From assembly GCF_017916325.1 (NCBI RefSeq), contig NC_090159.1, positions 686,001 through 750,000 of the forward strand: 64,000 bases of DNA, written 5' to 3'. The stretch is from Leishmania martiniquensis (lineage: Eukaryota > Euglenozoa > Kinetoplastea > Trypanosomatida > Trypanosomatidae). The translations under genes and the position numbers were made by a program. Shown here piece by piece: positions 50,319 through 59,240 of the stretch; positions within the stretch are counted from its first letter, which is position 1; every line of letters begins with the position of its first letter. Below the pieces are notes generated by a model that worked only from the letters and a program-made list of their open reading frames with translations, was not told the origin of the DNA and did not search any database.

Positions 50319-52490
50319 TTAAAGCTGCTGCTCCAGTTCATTCAGCATGGCGAAGACCTTCCCCAGGCGCTCGTTCGCCGTGTGAAAGGCTTCACCACCA
50401 CGGCGATGCACGATGGCGTCGAGGATGGTCTGCCGCCACTTTGCTAGCGTGCCGCCCATCTCAGCGACGCGGCTCTCGAGGCTGGCGAGCCTTGCCATGA
50501 GCTGCTGGCGGCGTTGTATCTGCACCATTTCCCGTCGACGAACGTCGCCACTGAGCTGCTCGACGCGGCTAACGAGGCTGAGCGTTGCGGCGCTCATCTC
50601 CGCCTCTGAAACACCGCACAGCCAGCGGCGGTGGCACTCCGGCAAGGCGTTAAGCAAATTCAGCACAGCCTCCGGAGGATCGCGCAGACGCGAAGTCGCC
50701 CCAGCGCCCGCAGAGGGGTGCAACCGCAGTTTGCCGCAGCGCGCGTACAGGGCTGACCGCAGCAGAGCAGCAAGACTAATAGTCAGAATATTGCGCCGTT
50801 CGCACGGCTCGTCCATCGTTGACACCTCAGGCACTAGGGCAAGTTCGGTGCGCCCCACGGCAATGCTTGCGCCACTAGTGTCGTAGGGCAGACGCAGCAC
50901 GATCGGCGACGGAGGAGAGGCGTCAGTGCTAAGCAGCGGCAGTGCTTCTCCTTCACGTGGCCCCTCCTGCGCATCGGAATGGGCATGACGCCAGCACACC
51001 CACCCCTGCCGCCGCCGATCCCAGAGTGGGAACGCGACGACAAAGGTCTTCTCTCCTGAGCGGCCGCTACGAACAATGCACACGTTCTGCGAGAGACTGA
51101 TGCCCAGGCCGTGCGTGGCTGATTTGGCGGTTGGCGCCAACGAGCGTTGCACGCCCAAAGAGTCGCTAAGGTGGAGCGTGAAGGATATGTTTGGCAAGCT
51201 GAGGGCGCGCACGTGCGCGACGCGGTGGCGAGCGATCAGGTCTGGCTCGCTCACCCACGCACCCTTGACGAGGCCGTTGGCAGTGCAGAAGAAGACAGCG
51301 TGGGTGCCGGCCTCCCTGTCGACCAGGCAGCCACCAACGGCGAGCGCCTCATCCCCGGCCGTGCTGGTTTCGTCGCTAGAGATGAGATGATGCACCTCCA
51401 CCTTCAGCGGGGCCGCGGCCACCTCGGCTCTTCGCAGCGCCTCCTCTTTGCATGTGCGAATTCGGCCATCATCGACGGCGTCCGCCGTCGCGACGAGTGG
51501 AAGGCAGTCATCGCCAAGGTGCATCGCGTACACGTCGCCCCTACGGCTGAGTAGAAGGAGGATCACAGGGGTGCTCTCTGTCGGCGGCAGCGCGCACATG
51601 TCCACAAGGTCCAGGTGCCATGTGGGCAGCCTCGCAGGCTCGGGGCTGCGCGAGGGCGAGGCAGCGCCACCCGGGGCGAGCTCGTCGGCACCACCAATCG
51701 GTATCAACTTGTCTTGACCGATGCGCGCTGCAGCTGCCCTGCCGACACGCGCCGAGGACGCAGGTGGCACACGTGTGAGGCAGGCTTCCCTTCCCAGAGT
51801 CTTGACACGCGCGCTCCGCACCTCCTTTTCTGGAGTGGCTACACTCTCGACAGGACAAGCGGTGACCGATGTTGTCGACAGGCTCGAGGGAGTACAATAT
51901 GCGTGCAACTCGGCATCAGCGAGGGTGCGCTCCATGGTGGGCCGCAGTGCGATTCGACGGCGCTGCGGCACAATGACCCCCAAGTGAGACTGATCCGTGT
52001 CATAGATGACCAAGTAGCCCGAAATGAATAGTACACACAGCGCGTGGTGCGCGGCGGTGTGCCAGCACACGCTCTGCACCACTTCGGGCATCTCCAGCTC
52101 ACACACCGCCGCCGGCACCACGGAGATGTCCACAATGTAGTGGTGACGGCGCACGTTGCTGATGAAGGCGATCTTGCGACCGTCAGGAGAGGCGTGCGCG
52201 GAGTGGCGGAACTCCGACTTGGGCGCGAGGGAAGCCGCCGCCTCTTCTTTGCTCCCAGCCCCTGCAGGCTTCCCCGCCCTCATTGCAGACTCCCCATAGC
52301 GGCTGCATTCTGCCTCGCCGCACATTAGCGAGGCGTGTGGGTGGAAGCGCGTCTGGCGGCTCAGCGGAAGGCTCACCAGCTGCTCCCCCCTTGGGAACGA
52401 GCTGGCGAGGAGAAACATGCTGTCTGTGACATCGCGTGTGACAGCGAGGAAGGTGTCGTTGCCGATGTGCACCGCACCGTTCGAGCGCAT
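50319..52490 (-). CDS. Beta-propeller plus coiled-coil protein, candidate Nup82/Nup88-type nucleoporin (TbNup76-like)
   Basis: The ATG at 52490 gives 723 residues. The first 550 or so residues read as irregular beta-strand repeats typical of a divergent propeller (HASPDGRKIAFISNVRRH, VVQSVCWHTAAHHALCVLFI, VILLLLSRRGDVYAMHLGD). The last 97 residues (627-723) are a helical coiled coil (LSLVSRVEQLSGDVRRREMV, QLMARLASLESRVAEMGGTL). That order, an N-terminal propeller with a C-terminal coiled coil, at about 78 kDa is the architecture of the Nup82/Nup88 group. From memory, T. brucei Nup76 has the same plan. The evidence is architecture only, so any propeller-coiled-coil protein of other function remains possible. 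Confidence 0.6.
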   Translation of the reverse strand: MRSNGAVHIGNDTFLAVTRDVTDSMFLLASSFPRGEQLVSLPLSRQTRFHPHASLMCGEAECSRYGESAMRAGKPAGAGSKEEAAASLAPKSEFRHSAHASPDGRKIAFISNVRRHHYIVDISVVPAAVCELEMPEVVQSVCWHTAAHHALCVLFISGYLVIYDTDQSHLGVIVPQRRRIALRPTMERTLADAELHAYCTPSSLSTTSVTACPVESVATPEKEVRSARVKTLGREACLTRVPPASSARVGRAAAARIGQDKLIPIGGADELAPGGAASPSRSPEPARLPTWHLDLVDMCALPPTESTPVILLLLSRRGDVYAMHLGDDCLPLVATADAVDDGRIRTCKEEALRRAEVAAAPLKVEVHHLISSDETSTAGDEALAVGGCLVDREAGTHAVFFCTANGLVKGAWVSEPDLIARHRVAHVRALSLPNISFTLHLSDSLGVQRSLAPTAKSATHGLGISLSQNVCIVRSGRSGEKTFVVAFPLWDRRRQGWVCWRHAHSDAQEGPREGEALPLLSTDASPPSPIVLRLPYDTSGASIAVGRTELALVPEVSTMDEPCERRNILTISLAALLRSALYARCGKLRLHPSAGAGATSRLRDPPEAVLNLLNALPECHRRWLCGVSEAEMSAATLSLVSRVEQLSGDVRRREMVQIQRRQQLMARLASLESRVAEMGGTLAKWRQTILDAIVHRRGGEAFHTANERLGKVFAMLNELEQQL

Positions 52491-53694
52491 CGTCTCCCAG
52501 GAGCTAGATATCTGTTCGCGCGCCGGGTTCTGGGAGGTCCAACATTCTGTGCGCTAGGCTGAGGAAGAGGGAGAGGGTGAAGTGAAGGCACCGGGGATGA
52601 AAGAGAGGGATTGGAGGGGGGCGGGTGGAGGCGTGAAAGTTCTGCTGAGCCGCTGGTCTGTCACTCCTTGTCAACGCAAGCCTGCACGGCTGCTGTCGTG
52701 CCAACACATACTTTCTTTGCAAAATGGGGAAGAGGAGAGGGGGGAAGGCGGGGCGGAGTGCACAGCGTTTGTGTGTGCCAGGGAGCACATGCACACGACC
52801 GCGCAGGCCAAAAAGTTGTGTGTGTGTGTAGGGGGGGGACAGGCATCGTGACGTCTCCATTTTCTGGCCCCGCATGCCAACCCCCCCTCCCCCACACCCC
52901 CGCTTATCTTCACAAGCACGCTAATGTGGAGACGAGGACAGCGTACCAGAGAAGGCCCTAATGAAGTACGCGCACATCCTTGCTGTGAGCGTACCGCTGC
53001 ACCCATTGCAGCCCTCCGTCCCCCTCTCCGCGCCGGCATCGATGTAGGACGCCAATCGGTTCATCTTTTTTTTTTGCTGCACTTCGGTGTCCTTCTCGTG
53101 GTTTGTACAGAGATGCGCTCCTTTGTGCACTTCATCTCCCCCTCGTCTTCCCTTGCGCATACCCGCGGCACCTCTCACCTTCCCGCCCCCCCGACCCCTC
53201 GGCTCATGAACACATCAACGCCCCCCCTCCCTCCCCACTTACGCGAAGAAGCTGAGGAGAACCGCAAGGCGGGGAATAAAAGGCCGAAGGGCTGACACGC
53301 AGAGAGCGGCAGGAGGCGCACAGAGTATGGCATAGTGTGCGGCCCATTTCTCTCTGCACCCTGAGAGAGGAGAGCGGCGATGCGGCAGCGACAAGGCGAA
53401 GGAGAAGAAATCGACGGCGGTGATGAGGGCAACAGCGGCGCGCCCTTTTTATCGACGGGTACACGCGCTTAGGCGAAGGAATTGGAGGGAGCCAAGGAGG
53501 AACATGGAAGAGAGGGGGGAGGGGAGGGGCTCATACATCAGTCGGCACGGAGGCAAATGTGGGGCGGGAGGATACACACACACACACACACGTGAAAAAA
53601 AGAGAGAGCTGCAGACATACGCACCGGCATACGCTCAGCAGGAACAGTACAGACACACCCATATGCGCTTGCATCGGTGGCTACTCTTTGGGTA
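52491..53694. other. Intergenic
   Basis: No supported gene in 1.2 kb. It has a purine-rich plus-strand block at about 52560-52625 just upstream of the propeller gene, a pyrimidine tract in its transcript. An A/T homopolymer lies at about 53067-53075, and an AC run at about 53574-53591 next to the SAXO stop codon. Confidence 0.55.
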
Positions 53695-54495
53695 TTAGTA
53701 CATGATGTCGCCGGAGGGGATGTTGTAGACGGACAGTTTGATGTGGCCATCGCGCGACGCGGGGCGAATCGGCACGAAGGCGGCTGGGCATTCGTGGCGC
53801 ATATGCAGCGGCGGCACCTGGTACGCACTTGACATCGTCGTCTGGAAGTCACGGTTCTCAGGCAAGACGGCGGCCCGGCCGTCGCGGACGGCGCTGCGCG
53901 CCACTGGTACCTCCTTCGGCGGGTACTCTGCCGTGTAGCTCGTGATGCCGTCGAAGGGGAGGCTATTCTGGAGGGTGTCGTCCGCCTTGAAGCTCTTTGG
54001 CGGCTTCGGCAGCCTACCCTGCTCGGCCAGGTCACGCACCGGTTCCTCCATCGCTCCCTTCGTTGTCAAGTACGTCCCCGGCAGCTTCGGGAGCGGGTCC
54101 TCCTTGCGCCGGGCACGGCTGTACTCGGGCATCCAGCCTGGGAAGTCAGCGCGGTTGGTCGTCGTGCCCTCGAACGGCAGAGGCGCCGCGGCGGCCTCGC
54201 GAGGTTTGTAGGACTCCGCCGGGCGCAGGTCCTTTCCCTTCAGCAAGTCTGCCGCCTCCTGCTTGGTTGTCTTGAAGTGGCCAGGCTCTGCTTTGGACGG
54301 AAACACTGTCTGGCGCTCCCTTCTCGGCCGCTCCCGCTCGACGTGCTTTCCAACGTACTCATCTCGGTACGTCGTCTCCCCGATGAACGGCACGCGCAGG
54401 CCGGGGCACTGGTGCTTTCCACACTCACAAATGCGGCACACACAGGTGCGGCCATCGCCGTAGTCGAGGCTGGCGACGGAGTGCAGCTGAGTCAT
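53695..54495 (-). CDS. SAXO-type stabiliser of axonemal microtubules
   Basis: The frame opens at a TTG (54540). The first ATG (54495, MTQLHSVAS) gives 266 residues. The N-terminal cysteine motif CVCRICECGKHQC is at residues 18-30. Repeated Mn-type microtubule-binding modules follow at about 35-48 (PFIGETTYRDEY), 107-120 (PFEGTTTNRADF) and 180-191 (PFDGITSYTAEY). This combination defines the SAXO (STOP-like, FAM154-related) family, whose trypanosome members bind and stabilise axonemal microtubules of the flagellum. The length is typical of the short trypanosomatid SAXO proteins. There is no membrane helix or catalytic domain. Which SAXO paralogue it is cannot be told without a tree. Confidence 0.9.
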   Translation of the reverse strand: MTQLHSVASLDYGDGRTCVCRICECGKHQCPGLRVPFIGETTYRDEYVGKHVERERPRRERQTVFPSKAEPGHFKTTKQEAADLLKGKDLRPAESYKPREAAAAPLPFEGTTTNRADFPGWMPEYSRARRKEDPLPKLPGTYLTTKGAMEEPVRDLAEQGRLPKPPKSFKADDTLQNSLPFDGITSYTAEYPPKEVPVARSAVRDGRAAVLPENRDFQTTMSSAYQVPPLHMRHECPAAFVPIRPASRDGHIKLSVYNIPSGDIMY

Positions 54496-55488
54496 GATAC
54501 CGCACAGCTTCTGTACTGCTTGTGGAGAAGAAGAGTCCAATCGATGTCAAGTGGAGATCTCTAAGAGAGGGAGTGGGGGGGGGATGGGAGGCCTGAGGAC
54601 AGCGTCACAGACACAGACACGCACCCACACCCACACAGGTAAAAAAAAACGCGCACCGGGACCCACAGGCTGAAGGAGAAAGAAGGGAAGAAAATGTGAA
54701 CGAGCTGAGCACGAGTGGCAACTGCAAGCAGTCTGTGTGGGCGTGTCGGCGGCTGCGCCCGCGGGTGTGTATGCGTGATGCGGCGTTTACGTTGTACGCT
54801 CAAGGATCGAGCGAGCGAGGGGGACCAGCGCTTGAGGTTGATGGGAGAGAGAGGGAGGAGGCAGGGCTGAGTACGGTGAGACGGACGATTACCGCGCGTG
54901 CGTGTGTGAGGGGACAGCTGTTCCGCGAGAGACTGTGAGCTGGTGATGCTGTACCGTGAGTCGTATAAAAAAAAAGGGCGAGAAGGGACGGAGGAAGGTG
55001 TGCATGCGTGCGGAAAGGGGTGGGCTGCTGCCATTTTGCGTTTCACACGCGCTCGCCAGCACACGTGTGCGTGCCGTGTCCGCCTTCAGCCCTGTGCCCC
55101 TCCACGCTGTACATCGGCGGCTGCGTGCTGCGCCAGCGGTGGTAAGGCTAGCACATTGAGTTGCAGCAGACATTAAAGATCCGTGGCACCTTTCGCGTCT
55201 ACGCGGCCCATCGTACGAGTGGATCGGTCCGAGGAAAAGGGAGCTGAGAGAAGGTGCCCGGACAAGTGATGCAGCGTGAAACGTAGGCGTGATGGCTGTG
55301 CCATGGAACCACCCAGGATGGCCCATGGCGACGGTGAAAGGAGCTGTATAAAGACACGCAAGGGAAGGGAGGAAGGGGAGGAGCTGCAACAGAGTGAGGG
55401 GTGCTGAAATAAGCGAGTTGTACATGAGCGTCAACGAGGAGACGTACCCTGAGAGAGAGAGGGGGGGCGATCCACCGCTGCTGTTGCG
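54496..55488. other. Intergenic
   Basis: No supported gene in 1 kb. There is an A9 run at about 54642-54650 and another A-run at about 54967-54975. A purine-rich stretch on the plus strand (about 54668-54694) gives a pyrimidine tract 5' of the SAXO gene. Confidence 0.5.
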
Positions 55489-56526
55489 CTATCGAATGGT
55501 GGATTTGGGTATCTGTATTTTCAAAAGATGGTCGACTAGCTCAGGCAGCGTCAACCTCTTCGAGGTAGCCGCCTTCGCAGGCCGCGGCGCTGTCATGGCA
55601 CCACCGTAGCGACTGAGATGCAGCTGAACGCTCTCCTTCGTGGAGGAGGTGCATAGGTGAGTGTTGCCAGTGGCAGCAATGGGCCCGTTTGACAAGCCGT
55701 GACTGAAGATGGACCCCACATCGTCATCCACATGGTCCAAGTCCGCGTCATGCCACTGCACCGCGTCCGCCGCACCACTCGCCCCGTCCTCGAAGGATCC
55801 GTCCGCAATGCTCATTTTAGTGCCTGCCGGCTCAGCCGCCGCCGCATGCTCTGCGATAATGCGCTGGATCTCTTGCTCAGAAGCGCTTTGCGGAGTTGAG
55901 GGGGGTGCGCAGTAGTACGCGGCCGCTTCCTTTGCTGCCTGCGCGTGTTGCACATGGAGGCCTTGGTGCGTGCTGTAGCTGCCAACCCATGGAGGTGTCG
56001 TGCCCTCAAGTATCGGTCGAGGTGGGACAATGCGGTCGCGATCCACGCCGGCGCAATAGACGGCACCGTTGCGTCCCAGTGTGGGCAGCTTCCCATCGCG
56101 CCCGCTTTGGTGCGGCATGGCACTGCCAATCGCGCCGCTGCCATACGCTGCCTCCTGGCGCTTGCGCGGCTCAGCGAGGCGGCAGAGGCGGATGTAACGC
56201 TCACGACGTGAGGTGACTTCGGCGGCAGTGAGGGAGCGACGACGCGTCTTTGTCGCCAGGCGTTTCTGTGCGCGCTCCTCTTTAATGCGGCGCCGCTCGA
56301 GCGCCTCGACTTCTTCGGCGCGGATGCGTGCAGCCTCTTCAGCCTGCGCCCGCTCGTACGCGCGGAACGCTTCCTCGCGCTGCCGCTGCGCCTCCTGCTC
56401 AGCCGGCCAGTTGCCCCGCTGCACGATACTTTGCACACGTGCCGCATTTTCCCTATCGATGGCAGCAGCGTAATTGTGGTATTGGTTGGCGGTGTAGAAC
56501 GCCACCCGCGGGCCACCGTATCCCAT
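55489..56526 (-). CDS. Hypothetical Arg/Glu-rich helical protein
   Basis: A much longer open frame continues upstream into the neighbouring gene, but a C/T tract and an AG before position 56526 favour the ATG there (MGYGGPRVAFYTANQ), giving 345 residues. Residues about 20-100 are a highly charged Arg/Glu/Ala helix (REEAFRAYERAQAEEAARIR), probably a single alpha-helix or coiled coil. The middle is low complexity, and the last 20 residues (LTLPELVDHLLKIQIPKSTI) form a short ordered helical tail. No catalytic domain or membrane segment is seen. Function is unknown. The charged-helix composition is common in cytoskeletal and flagellar proteins but is not diagnostic. Confidence 0.75.
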   Translation of the reverse strand: MGYGGPRVAFYTANQYHNYAAAIDRENAARVQSIVQRGNWPAEQEAQRQREEAFRAYERAQAEEAARIRAEEVEALERRRIKEERAQKRLATKTRRRSLTAAEVTSRRERYIRLCRLAEPRKRQEAAYGSGAIGSAMPHQSGRDGKLPTLGRNGAVYCAGVDRDRIVPPRPILEGTTPPWVGSYSTHQGLHVQHAQAAKEAAAYYCAPPSTPQSASEQEIQRIIAEHAAAAEPAGTKMSIADGSFEDGASGAADAVQWHDADLDHVDDDVGSIFSHGLSNGPIAATGNTHLCTSSTKESVQLHLSRYGGAMTAPRPAKAATSKRLTLPELVDHLLKIQIPKSTIR

Positions 56527-56903
56527 GGCGACGATGATGGCAGCAAGATGTGTGAGCTGCTTTGGGTACGCGTGGGTGGACAAGCGCCGAGATGCAGCGA
56601 TAGAGAGAGGAGGCCAGGGCGGGTAAAACATCGACGCTTGCCAAAAGGGAGGAGTGTGAGGGACTGAGAGAGACAGCCTGCGAGAGGCGAAAATGAGGAA
56701 AGGGGAGGGGAGGGGGGAGAGTGAGTGAGAGAGGGAGCGAGAGAGCGGCGCTGTACTCGTCTCCCCCGCCCCTTTTGTCTCCTCTTCATGCACGACCGGC
56801 GATGCCGCCGCCACACACCGCCTTCCCTCGAGGAGTCTCTCCTCCGTTTCCTTTTCGTTTCTCCATTTATTCTGTTTGGTCGCCCTGTGGCGATGCCGTG
56901 CAC
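56527..56903. other. Short intergenic region with splice signals
   Basis: No separate gene. The transcribed strand has C/T-rich blocks (plus-strand purines at about 56688-56747) and a second C/T block next to the 345-aa start. These fit polyadenylation of the PCIF1-like gene and trans-splicing of the next gene. An in-frame upstream ATG (about 56628) lies 5' of the likely acceptor. Confidence 0.6.
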
Positions 56904-58652
56904 TCACGTGGCGGGGGCGGCGTAAAACGACTCCAACGCCGGCCCCAGCTGAGCCGCCACGCGAGGCTGCGCCAGCCCGATAACCTCCGTCGCTGTCACC
57001 CCGTGTAGCCACTTGTTCGTCGCCGTGCAAAAGTAGCCGTAGTTGTCGTCAATGAAGACGCCGTCAAAGCACACCCACGCGCCCGAGGCCGCCGCTGTGC
57101 CAGTGCGCGCGTCCCCGGCGGCTGCGGCGAGGGCCTCGGGCCAGCTATATGGAACGGTGTATCCCTCTCGAAGCATCGCCGCCCGTTCCCGCACGACCTG
57201 CATGACATCAGTACGGTGAGCAGAGGGGGAGGGAGACATGGACGACGCCGGCCCTGCGGCGACACAGGCACCGCCAAACAAGCGCTTCTCGATCTTCAAG
57301 CGAATATCCCACCACAGCGGCAGCACCAAAATGTAGTCCACCACCGCCGGCGCTGCTGCACCTGTGCCCGCCGTAGCGCGGCGCATGTCTCGGACGAGCT
57401 TCTGAAAAAGCAGCTCACACAAGTCTTCGTCGTACGGGACGTCCAGTGTGAGAAGTAGCGGCTTGCCATCCGGGTTGATCGCCGCGTCGCCGTAAATGCG
57501 CTGCGGGTCGACGGCAACGGCACTGCCTATACTGCCAAAGTACTGATCCGTGTCGTAAAAGGCAGAGCAGAAATGATTTGGCACCTCCTCGGCCGCGGAG
57601 ACGTCATCGTTGGCAGCGGCGCCTTTGAACGCGCCGGGCTGCGGCATCTTCATGTACGCGTTGATTGGCGACGCACAGAGGTCCATGACGTGGTAGCCCG
57701 CTGCGTGCAAATGTTGCTTCAGTCGCGTGTCGGCGCACAGCTGCAGGCTTCCACTCGCAAGACCGCCTTCGTAGCGGAATATCACAGTGGCGGCGCGCAG
57801 CTCGAAGCGGTGCTGACGCGCCTCAGCAGAGGGCACTCCCTTGTAGCGCACCTGCTCGGATGCCTCCGAGAAGAAGCTATAGCACCTTTGTAGCTTCTCC
57901 ATCGCTGCCCACGGCAACGATACAGGCGGGCAGTCGCGGCACTGCTCTCGACGCCAGTGGCGCGGCCACTGCACTGACACCTCCGCGATGGGGCCGACGA
58001 TACGCCTCTGCTGAGGGGTGCGTTGCGGGTCATCGGCTTCGCGGCGGCGGATACGGGGCTTCAATGCCCGGGACGGGGTGACGCCTTGCATGCCGGCCTC
58101 GACGGCCTCGGTAGCAGCGACGCAGCGCTTTGCCAAGGCGAAGTTCTTCACGAGTTGCACCAATGCAGCTACGGCAGCCGAGTCGTGCGTGCCGTTTGAT
58201 TTCATCGTCAAGTCTCGCACCAGCTGTTCATCGAAGGTGCAGAGCTCTCGCCTGCCTTTCGTAACGCTGCAACCGTTCGACACGGGTGCGCCACCCATGT
58301 TTGCCATGGCGCGCCGCAGCTGGTCTGCCGAAGGGAAGAAGTGGATCTCGGCCTCGAGGAGGTGCGCCGGAGAGGGTGTGCGGGGGCTGTGGTCCTCCTG
58401 CGGTGTGTCCGACGCCGCCAGGTGCACGCGAGCCACCTGAGAGAGAATCCACTTACCAAGCGCCTCCTGAGCATGACGCCAGAGCTTGCGGGGCTCTCGC
58501 CACTGCACCACGCTGCTGGCTGCCACGGCCTCGAGGGCCTGCAGAAAATCGCGGCGTATCGCAGTCCACTGCTGGACGATGAGCACTTCGCGGTGAAACG
58601 CGAGGGAGGGGTGGTTCGGATCTGCCGCGCCGCCGCTGTGGCCACGCTTCAT
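56904..58652 (-). CDS. PCIF1-like (cap adenosine N6-methyltransferase family) protein with altered catalytic motif
   Basis: An ATG exists at 58859, but a C/T tract and TTCTAG/CCCAG acceptor sites lie just upstream of the ATG at 58652 (MKRGHSGGA), so I start there, for 582 residues. Residues 361-378 (FCSAFYDTDQYFGSIGSA) closely resemble the CSAF.DTD.YFGS.G signature of PCIF1. The segment at about 395-415 (KPLLLTLDVPYDEDLCELL) occupies the place of the catalytic NPPF...E.L strand of PCIF1, here DVPY at 404-407. A following YILVLPLWWDIRLKIEKR matches the next core strand. Human PCIF1 makes m6Am next to the mRNA cap. Trypanosomatid mRNAs carry the cap 4 structure, whose first adenosine is N6-dimethylated, so this family is a reasonable candidate for cap modification. 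Activity is not shown by the sequence, and a degenerate, inactive role is equally possible. Confidence 0.8.
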   Translation of the reverse strand: MKRGHSGGAADPNHPSLAFHREVLIVQQWTAIRRDFLQALEAVAASSVVQWREPRKLWRHAQEALGKWILSQVARVHLAASDTPQEDHSPRTPSPAHLLEAEIHFFPSADQLRRAMANMGGAPVSNGCSVTKGRRELCTFDEQLVRDLTMKSNGTHDSAAVAALVQLVKNFALAKRCVAATEAVEAGMQGVTPSRALKPRIRRREADDPQRTPQQRRIVGPIAEVSVQWPRHWRREQCRDCPPVSLPWAAMEKLQRCYSFFSEASEQVRYKGVPSAEARQHRFELRAATVIFRYEGGLASGSLQLCADTRLKQHLHAAGYHVMDLCASPINAYMKMPQPGAFKGAAANDDVSAAEEVPNHFCSAFYDTDQYFGSIGSAVAVDPQRIYGDAAINPDGKPLLLTLDVPYDEDLCELLFQKLVRDMRRATAGTGAAAPAVVDYILVLPLWWDIRLKIEKRLFGGACVAAGPASSMSPSPSAHRTDVMQVVRERAAMLREGYTVPYSWPEALAAAAGDARTGTAAASGAWVCFDGVFIDDNYGYFCTATNKWLHGVTATEVIGLAQPRVAAQLGPALESFYAAPAT

Positions 58653-59240
58653 GCTTCGTCGCTGGGCTAGAAGAAGGGGTGCACTGGGCGGGGGTAGGGG
58701 ATAACCGCCACGCTCGTCTGCTGGCAGGAGGCGATGGAGAGAGCCACGCGCCACGCTGCAGAAACAGGCGTCCGCAGGAGGAGGGCGAGTGTGAAAACAA
58801 AATATGAGTCCGAATCTAAAGTATGTCACAGCCGTACGCGCGCGTGCCCGTGATTTCATGTGTGTCCGTGTGGCATCGCCGGTGATTGGTCGGAGGTGAG
58901 GTCAGGAGGAGGCGCGAGGGAGCAGAGAAAGGGAGAGGGGTTCGCAGTGGCGGGCGCCTATCATCGGCTGAAGCTTCACATACGCACATACACATGGGGA
59001 AGTTGCGGGGAGGACGCACTCGCGCAGATCCTTCCTCGCCCGAGACCTCGTCGCACGACGTGCGTCGGCCACAGCAGTGACTTTACATGCGTGAGCAAAG
59101 CTGCAAGACTACCCGCTTGCACTTCTTACCCCTTCTTCCCGTTTCTCTCTCTCTTTCTCCATGGGCCTCTGCTGTTCGACGACACCCCGTAACAGAACGG
59201 AGGCGCAGCTGCAAAGCTGCTGTGCCATAGCACAGAGCAG
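58653..59240. other. Intergenic with likely trans-splice acceptor of the PCIF1-like gene
   Basis: No supported gene. A transcript-sense C/T tract at about 58671-58700 is followed by AG at 58667-58668 and 58662-58663, about 10-15 nt before the ATG at 58652. The rest is GC-rich with no recognised element, apart from a plus-strand C/T tract at about 59129-59160. Confidence 0.6.

Noticed and set aside
55489..57030. 513-aa version of the Arg/Glu-rich protein
   Set aside because: The extra N-terminal part overlaps the 3' end of the PCIF1-like gene in another frame and lies upstream of the likely splice acceptor, so I use the ATG at 56526.
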